Below the pieces are notes generated by a model, which ran no database searches, was not told the origin of the DNA, and saw only the letters and a program-made list of their open reading frames with translations. A stretch of DNA of 64,000 nucleotides from Anisus vortex (taxonomy: Eukaryota; Mollusca; Gastropoda; Planorbidae): the NCBI GenBank assembly GCA_949126835.1, contig OX421502.1, positions 35,304,982-35,368,981 of the forward strand. Reading direction: 5' to 3'. Both the position numbers and the translations under genes were made by a program. Below are positions 22,916 to 33,944 of the stretch, in pieces (position 1 is the first letter of the stretch; every line of letters begins with the position of its first letter).

Positions 22916-23929
22916 TGGGTGAATAAAGAGCGTCACCGTTCGAGTATTTTTCAAAATTGCAGCTTTGTATTATTATTGTGAATTTCATCAATATCGTTTT
23001 AACTTCCCCGTGATAAGATTTTACAGAAAAGTCGTTTAATTAGATCATGAAAAATATATAGCTAGCATATAGTGTGTGTGTTTGTGTGTGTGCGTGCCAG
23101 TTTTCAATTAAGAAAATGTTGGCTTGTCAAGTTCTGTTAGATCTACGTCATGTTTTCTTTAAGGATTCTGTTTCAACTTCTTGCAGACTTTAAATGTAAA
23201 ACTCTTGTAAAAAAAAAATGTCATAAAATGACCCAATGACAATAAGCTAACTACAAGCAACAGCTAAACGGCCAACTCATAAATAATTCTCTATACTAAA
23301 AAAACCTGAATAGTTTTGTAATTGGATAACATCATATTTTATATCTAACGCAAATAAAATTTTTTCATTTTCTAAAATAAAAAACAACAACTCAACTTTC
23401 CAATGATTATTAATGTAAACTTATCATTGTTGTTTTGTTCAGGTGAAAAAAAACTAGATCTATCCGACTTGATGAAATTCGATACAAACTTTCATTCAAT
23501 CAATACACTCTTAATGAAAAAATATAAGAAACAATTAGAAAGAGAAATGACATTGATTTTTTTGTGTCGAATGGTGTCCAAAAAAAAAAAAAAAAGAAAT
23601 AATTTAATTTGGAATCGATGGTGAAATGATCATCACAAAGAAGATGTTTTATGTGTGAAAACACTTAATTTTTATTGTTAGAAATATTTGCGCAAATGAA
23701 TATTTAGTTCTTTTAATACCTTACGTGATCAAATTGAACACATGATTTTCTAATTTATTTATTTTTATGGTTTGAAACAAATGTATCCAAAATTAAAATG
23801 CTTAAAAAAGATAATCCAGTTTCTTGCCTGTGTGTGTTTTTTGAAAGCAAACCTTTTAACATAATTTTCTAAAATCTTTTTTATTTTTAACTTGTTGGCT
23901 TAAATCTATATTTGTTTAACACGTAGGCC

Positions 23930-24400
23930 TATGCCTAAATCTCTTTATTTTTTTAACACTTATGCCTAAATCTATTTTTTTTAACACTTATGCCTAAATC
24001 TCTTTTTCCAACACTTATGCCTAAATATCTTTATGTTTTAACTCTTATGCCTAAATCTCTTTAGTTTTTTAACACTTATGCCTAAATCTATTTTTTTTAA
24101 CACTTATGCCTAAATCTATTTTTTTAACACTTATGCCTAAATCTCTTTTCCAACACTTATGCCTAAATATCTTTATGTTTTAACTCTTATGCCTAAATCT
24201 CTTTTTCCAACACTTATGCCTAAATCTCTTTTTCCAACACTTATGCCTAAATCTCTTTTTCTAACACTTATACCTAAATATCTTCGGTTTTTACCACTTA
24301 TGCCTAAATCTCTTTATGTTTTAACACATATGCCTAAAACTCTTTTTTCTAACATTTATGCCTAAATCTCTTTAGTTTAAAAAAACACGTAGAATCTAGG
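23930..24400. repeat. ~27-32-bp degenerate minisatellite
   Basis: Units share ACACTTATGCCTAAATCT followed by a variable T-run, about 15 copies of changing length. The T-run length accounts for the uneven period. Confidence 0.85.
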
Positions 24401-24674
24401 CCTAAATATCTTACATTTTTTAAACATGAAATAATTGAAAAAGTATTTCTAAAAAGAACATCTTATTGATATATTGGGGACAATATAAGGCATTTAACAT
24501 TTAACGACAAAATGTGTTTTAATTAAAAACAAACACCCGATTCTGCTGACATTGCTAGTCTAGCGAATGATAATAATGAGTCGATGATTGATAACTCGAT
24601 GAACAGTGATATGTCATGTCCATTCATGCATACAAAGATACACTAAACGTTCTTCTAGTAGTTCTAACATATAT

Positions 24675-24965
24675 AAAGGACGCGGTGGCCAAGCTGGCAG
24701 CGCGTTCGGCTGAAATACCGAAAGTTCGGGATTCGAATCCTGGTGAAGGCTAGGGTTTATTCTCGGGAACTGGAGGGTGTCCCTAAGTCCACCCAGCTCT
24801 AATGGATACCTGACATTAGTCGGAGGGTAAAGTAAACGCGGCTGTGTTTGTGATGGCCACACAATCCCCTAGTATGCCGTGGCCACAGAAACTGTTGTAC
24901 GCTGTTTCACCGGCCCTATTAGGATCAAATTTGGTCCGACGGAATATTTACTTTTACTTCACATT
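24675..24965 (+). mobile_element. SINE-A copy 3, near full length
   Basis: The head GGTGGCCAAGCTGGCAGCGC and a near-consensus B box GATTCGAATCC precede the family body (CCACCCAGCTCTAATGG, ATGCCGTGGCCACAGAAACT) and the end GGTCCGACGGAATATTTACT. Bases 24966-25930 have no recognised feature, though 25270-25560 is somewhat GC-richer. Confidence 0.88.
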
Positions 24966-25964
24966 AATAGTTTTATCCATAGACACACACGAGTAAATCT
25001 TACATCACGCACGTGGTTCGACTTGAAGTCATGAATAATTTAGCATTGAATTAACCACAATTCATATAACAGACCCCAACACTGCCTAGAAAAAAATAAT
25101 TTGACCACACAAGAAACCTAGAGTTGTGATATTAGGCGCTAACACTTTAAACTAACTAGGTCAACACAAAGTACAACTTCCGCCATATTAAGGTCACGTG
25201 ACCATACAATAATATACACACATTCACACACAACAGCAGACGTAGCACAATTGGCAACACGTATTTACGGTAATTAATTGAAAGGTTCACTGTACATCCA
25301 CGCACGATAACGTCCGATAACTCTCTGCCGTCTGCTTGTCTCCAACAGTTTAAATTTTTTAGTCCTAAAAACCCCATCTTTCCCCCCTTCCACATATCTA
25401 TAAGCTGCCGTGACGCGCGCAGCGAGTTGGCTGTGACACAAAAACCGAACTGTATGTCGAGGGGGAAATATCGGTGAGTGTATCGAGGGCGCCGGGGACG
25501 ATAGGATGGAGTCATTGTAGCGAAATTGTCTCCCCTCTCTCTCTCTCCCGTCACACGAGTTATGGCCACATGGTGAAAAGATCATTATTTTTGTAGATTC
25601 CCCGGAAGATAATGAACTGTAAAGGAGTGTAAATTTGATGGGAATTTGATGTAAATAGGTTTACCCTTTAACAAACTTTTCATAGTCTCTCTAAAATTAT
25701 CCATCAAGGTCATTCTTTCAACGAGCTTGACTTTAAACTAATGATAGCTTGGTACTATTTTTTACAGCCACAATCCCATAGTCCACCTGATAAGTCTCGT
25801 CTGTGGACAAACCCTTATGCAAAGTGTGGATTGTTTTTTGGCGGCATTGTGCGGCAGTGCAGTAAGTTAACACATGAGGACGTCACCGGGTTCAAAACCC
25901 GTTTCAATGTTGCAGTGGCTTCAATTTTACTGCATTTAACTGTTATCTGACGAGAGACTGGACG

Positions 25965-26270
25965 AAAGATGAAGATCTCTTGAGTAGGAGAAATAGAAAG
26001 AGAGAGAAAGAGAATGAGGAAGAATGATATTAATCGATGAAGAGAAAGATAGAGAAATATACGCTAAGAGAGGTAGAGAGAGAGAGAAAGAGAGAGTGAA
26101 AGAGTCCGTGATGTTGAGCAAAGAGAACTAAGTGAAATATAGTTTGGGAATGAGAGAGAGATAGAAAGGAAGAATAAAAGAGTGAAAAATAGAATCATTG
26201 ATGTAGAAGGACAGAGTGAAAGAAAGAAAGGAGTGAAATAGAAGAAAGAGAAAGGTTTAGCTCATTTCCT
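25965..26270. repeat. Degenerate GA-rich repeat
   Basis: Purine-rich plus-strand sequence with GAGAGA and GAAAGA words. Bases 26271-26817 show no gene; a short (GT)n lies at 26408-26420. Confidence 0.8.
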
Positions 26271-26817
26271 TTCTGAGCGTCTGTTCAGTTTGCATTGCAA
26301 TTGACGTGGTCAACATCTTGCATAAAAAAATCAACAACAACAACAAGCGTTTTAATTGAAGGGAAAGTGTGTGGTAAGTGGGGATAGATCACACACATAT
26401 AGTGGGGATGTGTGTGTGTGGGAGAGGGGGCGTGAGGGGAGGAATAGTCTTGAGCTTATATATATATTAAAAAATGCCATTATATTTGCAGGTTTTGGGT
26501 AGTTTACAGAGAAAAACGTTTGTTTAATAAAGTCATTACCAACATATTTATTTATGGCAATTACATCGATTTCCGGAGCGCCTGACGTCATTTCCGCTCT
26601 GACGCTGCCACCCATATGTCACTGACAAGTCATGCGTTTGACATCTGCATACAAAATTTCAATTAGCACGACTCGACACAAGCGTATGTTTTTGACAACT
26701 TTTCGTGGCCAATCATTTTTTTTGGGCCAAATTCTATCATCACAAAGAATGCTTAATGCTTTCTTCAATAAACGAAATGTTTTATTTAGTGCATTGAGAT
26801 AGTAAAGCAAGTCACGA

Positions 26818-26957
26818 TCATAGGGCCGTTGAAGCATCGTTCACCAGTTTCTGAAGGCCACGGCATGCTAGGATATTGTGTGGCCAGCACAATGCCTAGC
26901 TGCCTTTACTTTACCCCAACTAATGTCAGGTAGGCTACCCATCAGAGCTGGACAGAC
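26818..26957 (-). mobile_element. SINE-A copy 4, 3' half (split by element 2)
   Basis: The minus-strand body and 3' part of SINE-A stop at CAGAC (26953-26957). The remaining 5' half, including the B box, resumes at 33850 after element 2. Confidence 0.9.
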
Positions 26958-27259
26958 TGTTGTGAGCTATTTTGAGTGAAAGAGAGTGGATATGAATAAA
27001 TTAAAATCTATTGTCGACAAATGGGTGTGTGTAGGCGTGTATGTGTGTGTGTGTGTGTGTGTGTGAGCTCAGTGATGTTATTGTAAAGATAGGAATGAAT
27101 GAACTCAAGTCAGTTAGGGGGAATCGTGAATGAAGGGAGCGAACACGGGGTGTGTAAGATAGGAAGACTGGTCATTCGGGGTATGAGAGCTGAGCAGGAC
27201 AGAGCTGTAGGGATTTTGATTGGTGATTCGGTATGTACATGTAAAATAAAGGTTGAACT
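26958..27259 (+). repeat. 5' LTR of element 2, 3' end missing
   Basis: It begins TGTTGTGAGC and matches 33492-33793 with a few substitutions and a shorter GT run in the 3' copy. The last ~56 bp of the LTR (U5 side), present at 33794-33849, are absent here and a 65-bp tandem array follows instead. The primer-binding site is therefore not identifiable. Confidence 0.88.
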
Positions 27260-27511
27260 GAGTGACAACCCTGACGTGCAGACCTATGCTCACCGTACGT
27301 GGGCCGTATGCTGACCTGTGCTGTGAGTGACAACCCTGACGTGCAGACCTATGCTCACCGTACGTGGGCCGTATGCTGACCTGTGCTGTGAGTGACAACC
27401 TTGACGTGCAGACCTATGCTCACCGTACGTGGGCCGTATGCCGACCTGTGCTGTGAGTGACAACCCTGACGTGCAGACCTATGCTCACCGTACGTGGGCC
27501 GTATGCTGACC
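27260..27511. repeat. 65-bp tandem repeat, 3.9 copies
   Basis: Units start GAGTGACAACCCTGACGTGC and include CACCGTACGTGGGCCGTATG; copies start at 27260, 27325, 27390 and 27455. They replace the end of the 5' LTR. A related single copy (GTGAATGACAAAACCTGATG) follows near 27540. The leader 27512-28178 has no other feature except a small duplication of GCTTTCTGTTTATTTTAATG near 27781 and 27817. Confidence 0.92.
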
Positions 27512-28178
27512 GGGGGTCTCTAACCTTGCCGTCCCGTGCTGTGAATGACAAAACCTGATGTGCATCCCTGATACTGGGACGAAACGACACGGGTAAAAAC
27601 ACACTCTGAATGAACTGCTAGTTATTTCCCTGTGTGACCAGAGGTACATCGAACTGTGACCGTTGACATTGTTGACCTGTTACGGGAAGAAACTACTCAA
27701 GCGCATCGGCGATTGTAAAAGCAAGTATGCCTGTATTTAAGTATTATTATGATTCATGATTTTGTGTATGCTATGTATTATGCTTTCTGTTTATTTTAAT
27801 GGTGTGCATCCCTGATGCTTTCTGTTTATTTTAATGAAATTATATATTATCCTACACAAATTTCGAACTGAATTTACATGTGTGGAGAATAGTGTAGAAA
27901 TAATTTTTTAGGGCAATTAACTCAGCGTGTGTTGGAAAAATAAGATTATCTTTCGACGTCAGTGGTGATCTTTAATGACACACTTGTATAATTTGGGATT
28001 TGTATACACACACTGGGTTGACAAAATCGCTTACAGTGTCGTTATCAGTAATTACTATTTTAGTAAAAAATTGATTAGGAAGTAACTGATCGCACAATTG
28101 AATAAGTGGGACTACAAACTATACATCTTTTTTATAATTTTTTCTGATTACTTAATTAGTAGAATTTGGAGTGGTAAA

Positions 28179-29432
28179 ATGAGTAATGAGGATAAACTGG
28201 GTTTAGCCTATTATATAGACTTAGGAGAGAAATGTAAATTAGAGGGCGGAGACTTGATAGAATGGGCAGAAAAGAAATTAAAAGATGCACGGGAACTAGA
28301 GAGGGAACGGGAAGAAAGGAATACAAGGAGAGAAGAGAGAGAAATAAAAAAATTGGAATTATTGAAAGAAAGCGCGAAGTCGGAGGGAGAAATGATAGAG
28401 AGTAAAAGAGAGGACGAAGGCGGAAAGAAATGGATAAAGATGCGGCTGGTAGGACTAAAAGGGGGTAATGAACCAGAAGATATTGACAACCTCATAGATA
28501 TTTTTGAAAGAGAAGCCATAGAAATAGGGTTAGAAGGAAAACGATGGTGCCATGAGTTCAGAAAATTTTTGTTAGATAGAGGGTGCGACCATTATACCAC
28601 GGAACTAGGCGCGGAAACAGACTACGTGAAGCTAAAAAAAGAAATACAAAAACACTATGGGCTAACATGCGCAGGATATAGTGACCGATTTTGGAACATG
28701 CGACCAGACAAGGGGGACAAATCAGGAAGCTACATCAGAAAAGTAAAATACTACCTGAAGCGATGGGTAGAGCTTAGTAGCATTGACAAAACATACGACG
28801 GACTATTGGACTTGATACTTAGGGACAAAGTGACGAGGACAGTGGCGACAGACGTCAGACACCATATTTTGACCAGGGAACCCAAGACAATAGACGACGT
28901 AGAGAAGGGTTGCGACAATTACTTCTCCATTTTCCCCAACAGACCTTTAGGACAAACAGAAACACAAACAAACGATGCCGTGGCCACAATTAGTGATCGG
29001 AAATCACGGGAAAGAACACCACAAAGACCGCAATCAGCGTTTAGACAGAGGCCACAATCACCATATAGACCACAATCACCCTTTAGACAGAGACCACAAC
29101 CATCATATAGATCGCAATCACCGTTTAGACAGAGGCCACAATCACCATATAGATCACATTCACCAATTGGGAAACAATCTCTTAGACAACAATCGGCCTA
29201 CATGTCACCTGACCGATCACAGAAACAGACATATGACGGTTACAAACAAAAACATCAAGCATACAACCATCAAAATAGCAATGAGTGCTACACATGTGGT
29301 CAAACTGGGCACTGGTCGCGAGACTGTTGGCGAAATAAACAAGTAGGTCAAAGTTACAGAGACGAGACTCGTACAAACGGATCCGAAGGCGGGGACGATA
29401 GGAGGGTTCGGTTCAACAACAACAATGTATGA
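28179..29432 (+). CDS. Gag of element 2
   Basis: The frame is open from 28098, but the ATG at 28179 (MSNEDKLGLAYY) is the likelier start because the upstream part reads as untranslated hydrophobic sequence. From that start it is 417 residues. Residues 30-90 are a charged coiled coil, and about 90-250 are a capsid whose second half resembles the SCAN fold (SYIRKVKYYLKRWVELSSID region). About 280-335 is a basic RPQSPYR/SPFRQ repeat linker. A zinc knuckle CX2CX4HX4C follows (CYTCGQTGHWSRDC, residues 370-383). Gag would package the RNA into particles in the cytoplasm. It ends at TGA, in frame with pol and followed by CTAG, so a minor gag-pol product by readthrough is expected. Confidence 0.88.
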   Translation: MSNEDKLGLAYYIDLGEKCKLEGGDLIEWAEKKLKDARELEREREERNTRREEREIKKLELLKESAKSEGEMIESKREDEGGKKWIKMRLVGLKGGNEPEDIDNLIDIFEREAIEIGLEGKRWCHEFRKFLLDRGCDHYTTELGAETDYVKLKKEIQKHYGLTCAGYSDRFWNMRPDKGDKSGSYIRKVKYYLKRWVELSSIDKTYDGLLDLILRDKVTRTVATDVRHHILTREPKTIDDVEKGCDNYFSIFPNRPLGQTETQTNDAVATISDRKSRERTPQRPQSAFRQRPQSPYRPQSPFRQRPQPSYRSQSPFRQRPQSPYRSHSPIGKQSLRQQSAYMSPDRSQKQTYDGYKQKHQAYNHQNSNECYTCGQTGHWSRDCWRNKQVGQSYRDETRTNGSEGGDDRRVRFNNNNV

Positions 29433-29436
29433 CTAG
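29430..29436 (+). promoter_or_regulatory. Candidate stop-codon readthrough site TGA-CTAG
   Basis: The gag stop is TGA followed directly by CTAG. The same frame then stays open through LASALTGKCRTCKDC and into the protease and pol. UGA-CUAG (UGA-CUA) is a well-known high-readthrough context in animal genes and some viral RNAs. The retention of one frame around a single leaky stop fits controlled gag:pol expression. Confidence 0.7.
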
Positions 29437-32400
29437 CTTCCGCATTAACGGGAAAGTGTAGAACATGTAAGGACTGTTTAAACGGAGAAGGGAAGGTAAG
29501 AAAACTTACATGGGCGAATATAATCAGTAGTAAAGGAAGATTACCGATAGTTATGGGGAAATTAAACAATAGGGCAGTGACAACATTGCGAGATACGGGG
29601 TCAGTTGTAATAGCTTGCAAAGAGAGCCTAATCCCACGATCCGATTGGGTGAAAGGGAAAACTACCATAATAACTGCGAACGGCGAAGAGATACAAGTTA
29701 GAAAGGCCATAGTAAATATAGAAACTCCGTATCTAACGGGTACGTATATAGCGATACTTTTAAAAAACCCGCCGGCAGAACTATTGATAGGAAATGTTGA
29801 TGGAGCAAAACCACCATCAAATGCGGACTTAAACATAGTTGCACATGTGCAGACAAGGGCACAAAAACAAAATGAAAACGCAATGAAAGAGGGAAAATTG
29901 GAAAGTACATTTATAAACATAGATGTCAATAAAGATGAGTTCAAGAGGATGCAAAAAGAAGACACATCATTAGAAAAATTGTGGACAAGGGCATATAATA
30001 ATGAAAATGGGTACAAGATAATAAATGGTTACTTATATAAACAAGTTAGGAAATGTAATAGAAATAGGAACTTAGGGGACGATTTTATTAAACTGGTCAT
30101 ACCAAATACGCTTCGCGAAAACATTATAAAAGTAGGACACGACACACCTATGAGTGGTCACCAGGGTTACGCGCGAACACTTGAGAGGATAAAATCTGAA
30201 TTCACGTGGCCAGGAATTAACAAGCAGGTAAAGGACTATTGCAAGACATGTGACGTGTGCCAGAGGGGTAAGAAAAACAAACAGAGCAAAGGCCCAATGG
30301 GGATTTCAAAAATAGTTGGCCAGCCATTTTGTAAAATAGCCATAGATATTGTAGGACCATTAAATATGACAAAAACTAAAAATAGATATATACAAACAGT
30401 TGTAGACCTTTGCACTAGATGGCCAGAAGCAATTCCGCTTAAAACTGTTTCAACGGAAGAAGTACAAGACGCACTTATGTCTATATTCTGCAGAATGGGA
30501 TTTCCCGACACAATTTTATCGGACAATGGAAGTCAATTCACGTCAGACATATTTAAACAGGTTTCAAAACTACTGGGAATAAGGATAACCCATTCATCAG
30601 TATACCACCCGATGTCAAATGGGGCTGTTGAAAGGTTCAATGGGACTCTGAAGGAAATGCTCAGAAAAGTCACGTTTGATAAGCCTTCGGATTGGGATAC
30701 ATATTTACCATCTGTGCTATTCGCATACCGTGAAATATCACACACGACTACGGAGTACTCGCCTTTTGAGCTCATGTATGGCAGGAAAGTCAGAGGACCA
30801 ATGAGCATAATAAAGTCTATACTAACAGAAGAGATGGAAGACCCAATAACCAGAACTGCATACGACTACCTGTTAAACTTGAAGAAGAAACTACAAAACG
30901 CATGCGCATTCGCGACAAAAAGGACCGAAGAAGGAATGGAAAAGTCAAAAAGTTATTATGATAGGAATGCATCCATTAAAAAAATCGAAGTTGGAGATCA
31001 TGTGTTAGTGTTGATACCTCAACAAATAAATAAATTGGAACTTCGATGGGGGGGTCCCTTCGAAGTGGTAAAGAAGATATCCAATTTAAACTATGAGGTT
31101 AGAGTGAACGATAAAGTCAAAACATTTCATGTCAACAGAATCATGTTGTACCACCCCAGAAATAACACTATTGGGAAAAAAACACACTACAGAGTAAACA
31201 CAATTTCAGGGGTGATAACAGAATACGACGAGGGAGGAAACGGTGACACAGTTGACCTCGACCTTGGAATACCCTTAAATATGGTGAAGACACCAGACTT
31301 TAATAACAAGACGGACCTGAAGGCCGTAAAATTCAGTGACAGCCTGAATGGTAAACAGAGAAAGAGAATAGAAGAAGTAGTCTGTAAACACAGGGGCGTG
31401 ATAAGTAATGTCCCAGGCAAGACAAAATTAGTAGTACACGATATTATCCTCACCAATAAAAAACCTATTAGAGTAAGGCCATACGGAATACCATATGCGC
31501 AGAGGGAGATAATGAGGAAAGAACTAGACGAAATGGAAACTTTAGGGATAATAGAAAGATCGAATTCCGATTTCAGTGCACCGGTAGTCCTAGTTAGGAA
31601 AAGAGACGGGGGGACGAGGTTCTGTGTAGACTTCAGAAAGTTGAATGCTGTGACAGTATATGACGCCGAACCAATACCAGACCAGGAAGAACTTTTTAGC
31701 AAGCTAAATAGAGCAAATTATATGTCAAAGTTAGACCTCACAAAAGGGTATTGGCAAATAGGACTTAGACAGGAGTGTAAGAAACTCACAGCTTTTACAA
31801 CACCATGGGGACTTTACCATTTTAACTACCTACCCTTTGGACTGTCTACAGCTCCAGCAACATTTGCTAGACTTATGCGTTATGTGTTAGAAGGGCTAGA
31901 CAATGTTGTTTCATTTTTTGATGATATATGCGTGTATAGTGAAACTTTTGAACAGCACGTACAGACACTAGACAAAGTTTTTTGTAGATTGAGTGAAGCT
32001 GGTTTAACAGTCAAACCAGAAAAACTAGAATTGGGTTTTGAGAAAATAAGCTTTCTAGGTCACATGGTTGGGAAAGGTATAATAACACCTGAAAAATAAA
32101 AGATAGAGAAGATATTACACATTTCAGTACCTAGAACAAAGAAACAGGTTAGAGCTTTAATAGGACTTATATCCTACTACGCGAAGTTCATACCTAACTT
32201 CAGTACAATTAAAGCTGTTTTGACTGACCTACTTAAGAAAGGCAAACCAAACAAAATAAATTGGACAGGGGAGTGCCAAAGAGCATTAGAGTTATTGCAA
32301 AGTCACTTAAACTCAGAGCCATTCTTAATTTTACCAGATGTAAACAGTAGATTTGTACTACGCTGTGACGCGTCTTCCAGGGGCGTTGGCGGGGTACTAT

Positions 32401-32714
32401 TACAATATAGAGATGGGGCCTTGCGGCCAGTTAAATATGTAAGCAGAAAGCTGTTACCGCGAGAAACACGGTTCTCGACTATTGAGCGAGAATGTTTATC
32501 TATTATTTGGACTATAGGAAAGCTAGCTTTGTATTTAAGTAATTCAAACTTTATACTGCAAACAGACCAGAGGGCTCTGCAATATCTAAATAGCTGTAAA
32601 TACAAAAACTCCAGGATAACAAGGTGGGCTATTTTACTGCAAGAATTTAAGTTTAAGGTGGAACATATACCAGGAACACAAAATTTAATCGCAGATTACC
32701 TCTCAAGGAATTAA
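29433..32714 (+). pseudogene. Pol of element 2: protease-integrase-RT-RNase H with one in-frame stop
   Basis: Positions count from the first pol ATG at 29553. Protease DTG lies at 14-16. The integrase zinc-binding H196/H203/C233/C236 set is followed by the catalytic D265-D324-E360 core (D,D35E) and a GPF module at 501-503. Reverse transcriptase spans about 625-848 with LDLTKGYW, YLPFGLSTAPATF and FFDD at 788-791. TAA at 32097-32099 then interrupts the frame. Without any shift it resumes through the RT connection and RNase H (CDASSRGVGG, TIERE, TDQ, IADYLSRN), ending at 32714. The only lesion seen is that TAA, followed by AAG, which is not a readthrough context. The 120 bases upstream of the ATG are open back to the gag TGA, so translation probably starts by readthrough. 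Confidence 0.9.
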
Positions 32715-33476
32715 ATTGTAGCAGTAACTTGCAAAAGAACATTTGTACATGAACAATTTTTTTTTTATTATTGTCCTAAAGCAACAGGACTGTGTTGTTT
32801 TTTTTTAAAACAGATTGATAAATAAATGTGTAACAGTGCTCAGTCAGAATGACAAGAGGATTTGAGGATTGTGTAAGCTCAAATATTTTTTGTCATGAGC
32901 ACAAATGATGACAATTTTTCTTGTATTCATTATTTTTTTTTTCTCTTCATTGTCAATGTGATTATATTCGCTTCTAAAGCAGAGTTATAATAAATGTATA
33001 ACTTGTTCATACAAGTGTAATTTAAATGATTAGATCTATTCTAATGTCGTATTTATCATTAACTTAATGAGGTTACGGTAAAAGATATTATTATGGTAGT
33101 ATTTTATAATAGGTTGTAGCGTTTTAATATGTATATAAAATGTAAAAGAACTTGACTATGTTATATGTAACCTACGGTATAATTCATTATTATGATCGCA
33201 TTATTTGATTTCATGACGTATTTAATATATATGCTTATAATATTATAATTAATGTGTAGATACTTTTGTGTACAAACTATTATTGTGTGGAAGTCAGTTC
33301 TGTTTGGTATAGATGTATTGTAAAAATAGATATAAACTATTTTGGTTGCACAAACCACGAAATTGTGATTAACTTTAAGGTATGTGAATGAAAGGTATAG
33401 ACAAAATAACTCGGATTGTATTGTACATTTTTTTTCTTTTATTTTAGTTATCAGGCAATTAAAGGATTAATCGCCT
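32715..33476. other. 3' untranslated region of element 2
   Basis: AT-rich sequence between the RNase H end and the polypurine tract. I see no envelope-like frame, signal peptide or other coding signal. Confidence 0.6.
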
Positions 33477-33491
33477 TAGGGTGGGAGTAGA
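33477..33491 (+). promoter_or_regulatory. Polypurine tract of element 2
   Basis: Purine-rich AGGGTGGGAGTAGA sits immediately before the TGTTGTG start of the 3' LTR, the expected plus-strand primer site. Confidence 0.75.
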
Positions 33492-33849
33492 TGTTGTGAG
33501 CTATTTTGAGTGAAAGAGAGTGGATATGAAAGAATTAAAATCTATTGTCGACAAATGGGTGTGTGTAGGCGTGTATGTGTGTGTGTGTGTGTGTGTGAGC
33601 TCAGTGATGTTATTGTAAAGATAGGAATGAATGAACTCAAGTCAGTTAGGGGGAATCGTGAATGAAGGGAGCGAACACGGGGTGTGTAAGATAGGAAGAC
33701 TGGTCATTCGGGGTATGAGAGCTGAGCAGGAGAGAGCTGTAGGGATTTTGATTGGTGATTCGGTATTTACATGTAAAATAAAGGTGGAACTGAAACCCTT
33801 GTGTCCAGCGTGTTAGTTGAATAAAGAACAGTGTAATATAATTATAACA
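33492..33849 (+). repeat. 3' LTR of element 2
   Basis: 358 bp, TG...CA ends (TGTTGTGAGC to ATTATAACA). It contains an AATAAAG signal near 33822, in the part missing from the 5' LTR. The flank CAGAC duplicates the 5' flank. Confidence 0.92.
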
Positions 33850-33940
33850 CAGACTCAGGGGACAACCTCCAGGCCCTGGAAAAAAATTTAGAATTTACCA
33901 GGATTCGAACCCTGGACCTTCGGTACGCTCGGCCACAGTG
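33850..33940 (-). mobile_element. SINE-A copy 4, 5' half
   Basis: Continuation of the SINE interrupted by element 2. On the minus strand it has GTGGCCGAGCGTACCGAAGG and the B box GGTTCGAATCC, then the body up to the target duplication CAGAC. Confidence 0.88.
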
Positions 33941-33944
33941 CACA

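Larger units (their letters stand above)
26958..33849 (+). mobile_element. LTR retrotransposon element 2 (gypsy-type, Gmr1-like domain order)
   Basis: This 6892-bp element lies between direct repeats CAGAC (26953-26957 and 33850-33854), inserted in a SINE-A copy. Layout: damaged 5' LTR, leader, gag, TGA with CTAG context, pol in the same frame, 3' untranslated region, polypurine tract, 3' LTR. Pol order is protease, integrase, RT, RNase H, unlike the usual gypsy order with integrase last. The sequence features (RT LPFGLSTAPATF, GPF module after integrase) are gypsy-type rather than copia-type. The LTR segments are about 98% identical by eye. Confidence 0.93.

Noticed and set aside
25156..25585. 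137-codon minus-strand ORF in a GC-richer patch
   Set aside because: No GC3 bias, splice borders or recognised motif; possibly a 5' region of something but unsupported.
29354..31702. Minus-strand ORFs across element 2 pol, including one of 220 codons
   Set aside because: Antisense shadows of pol without domain matches.
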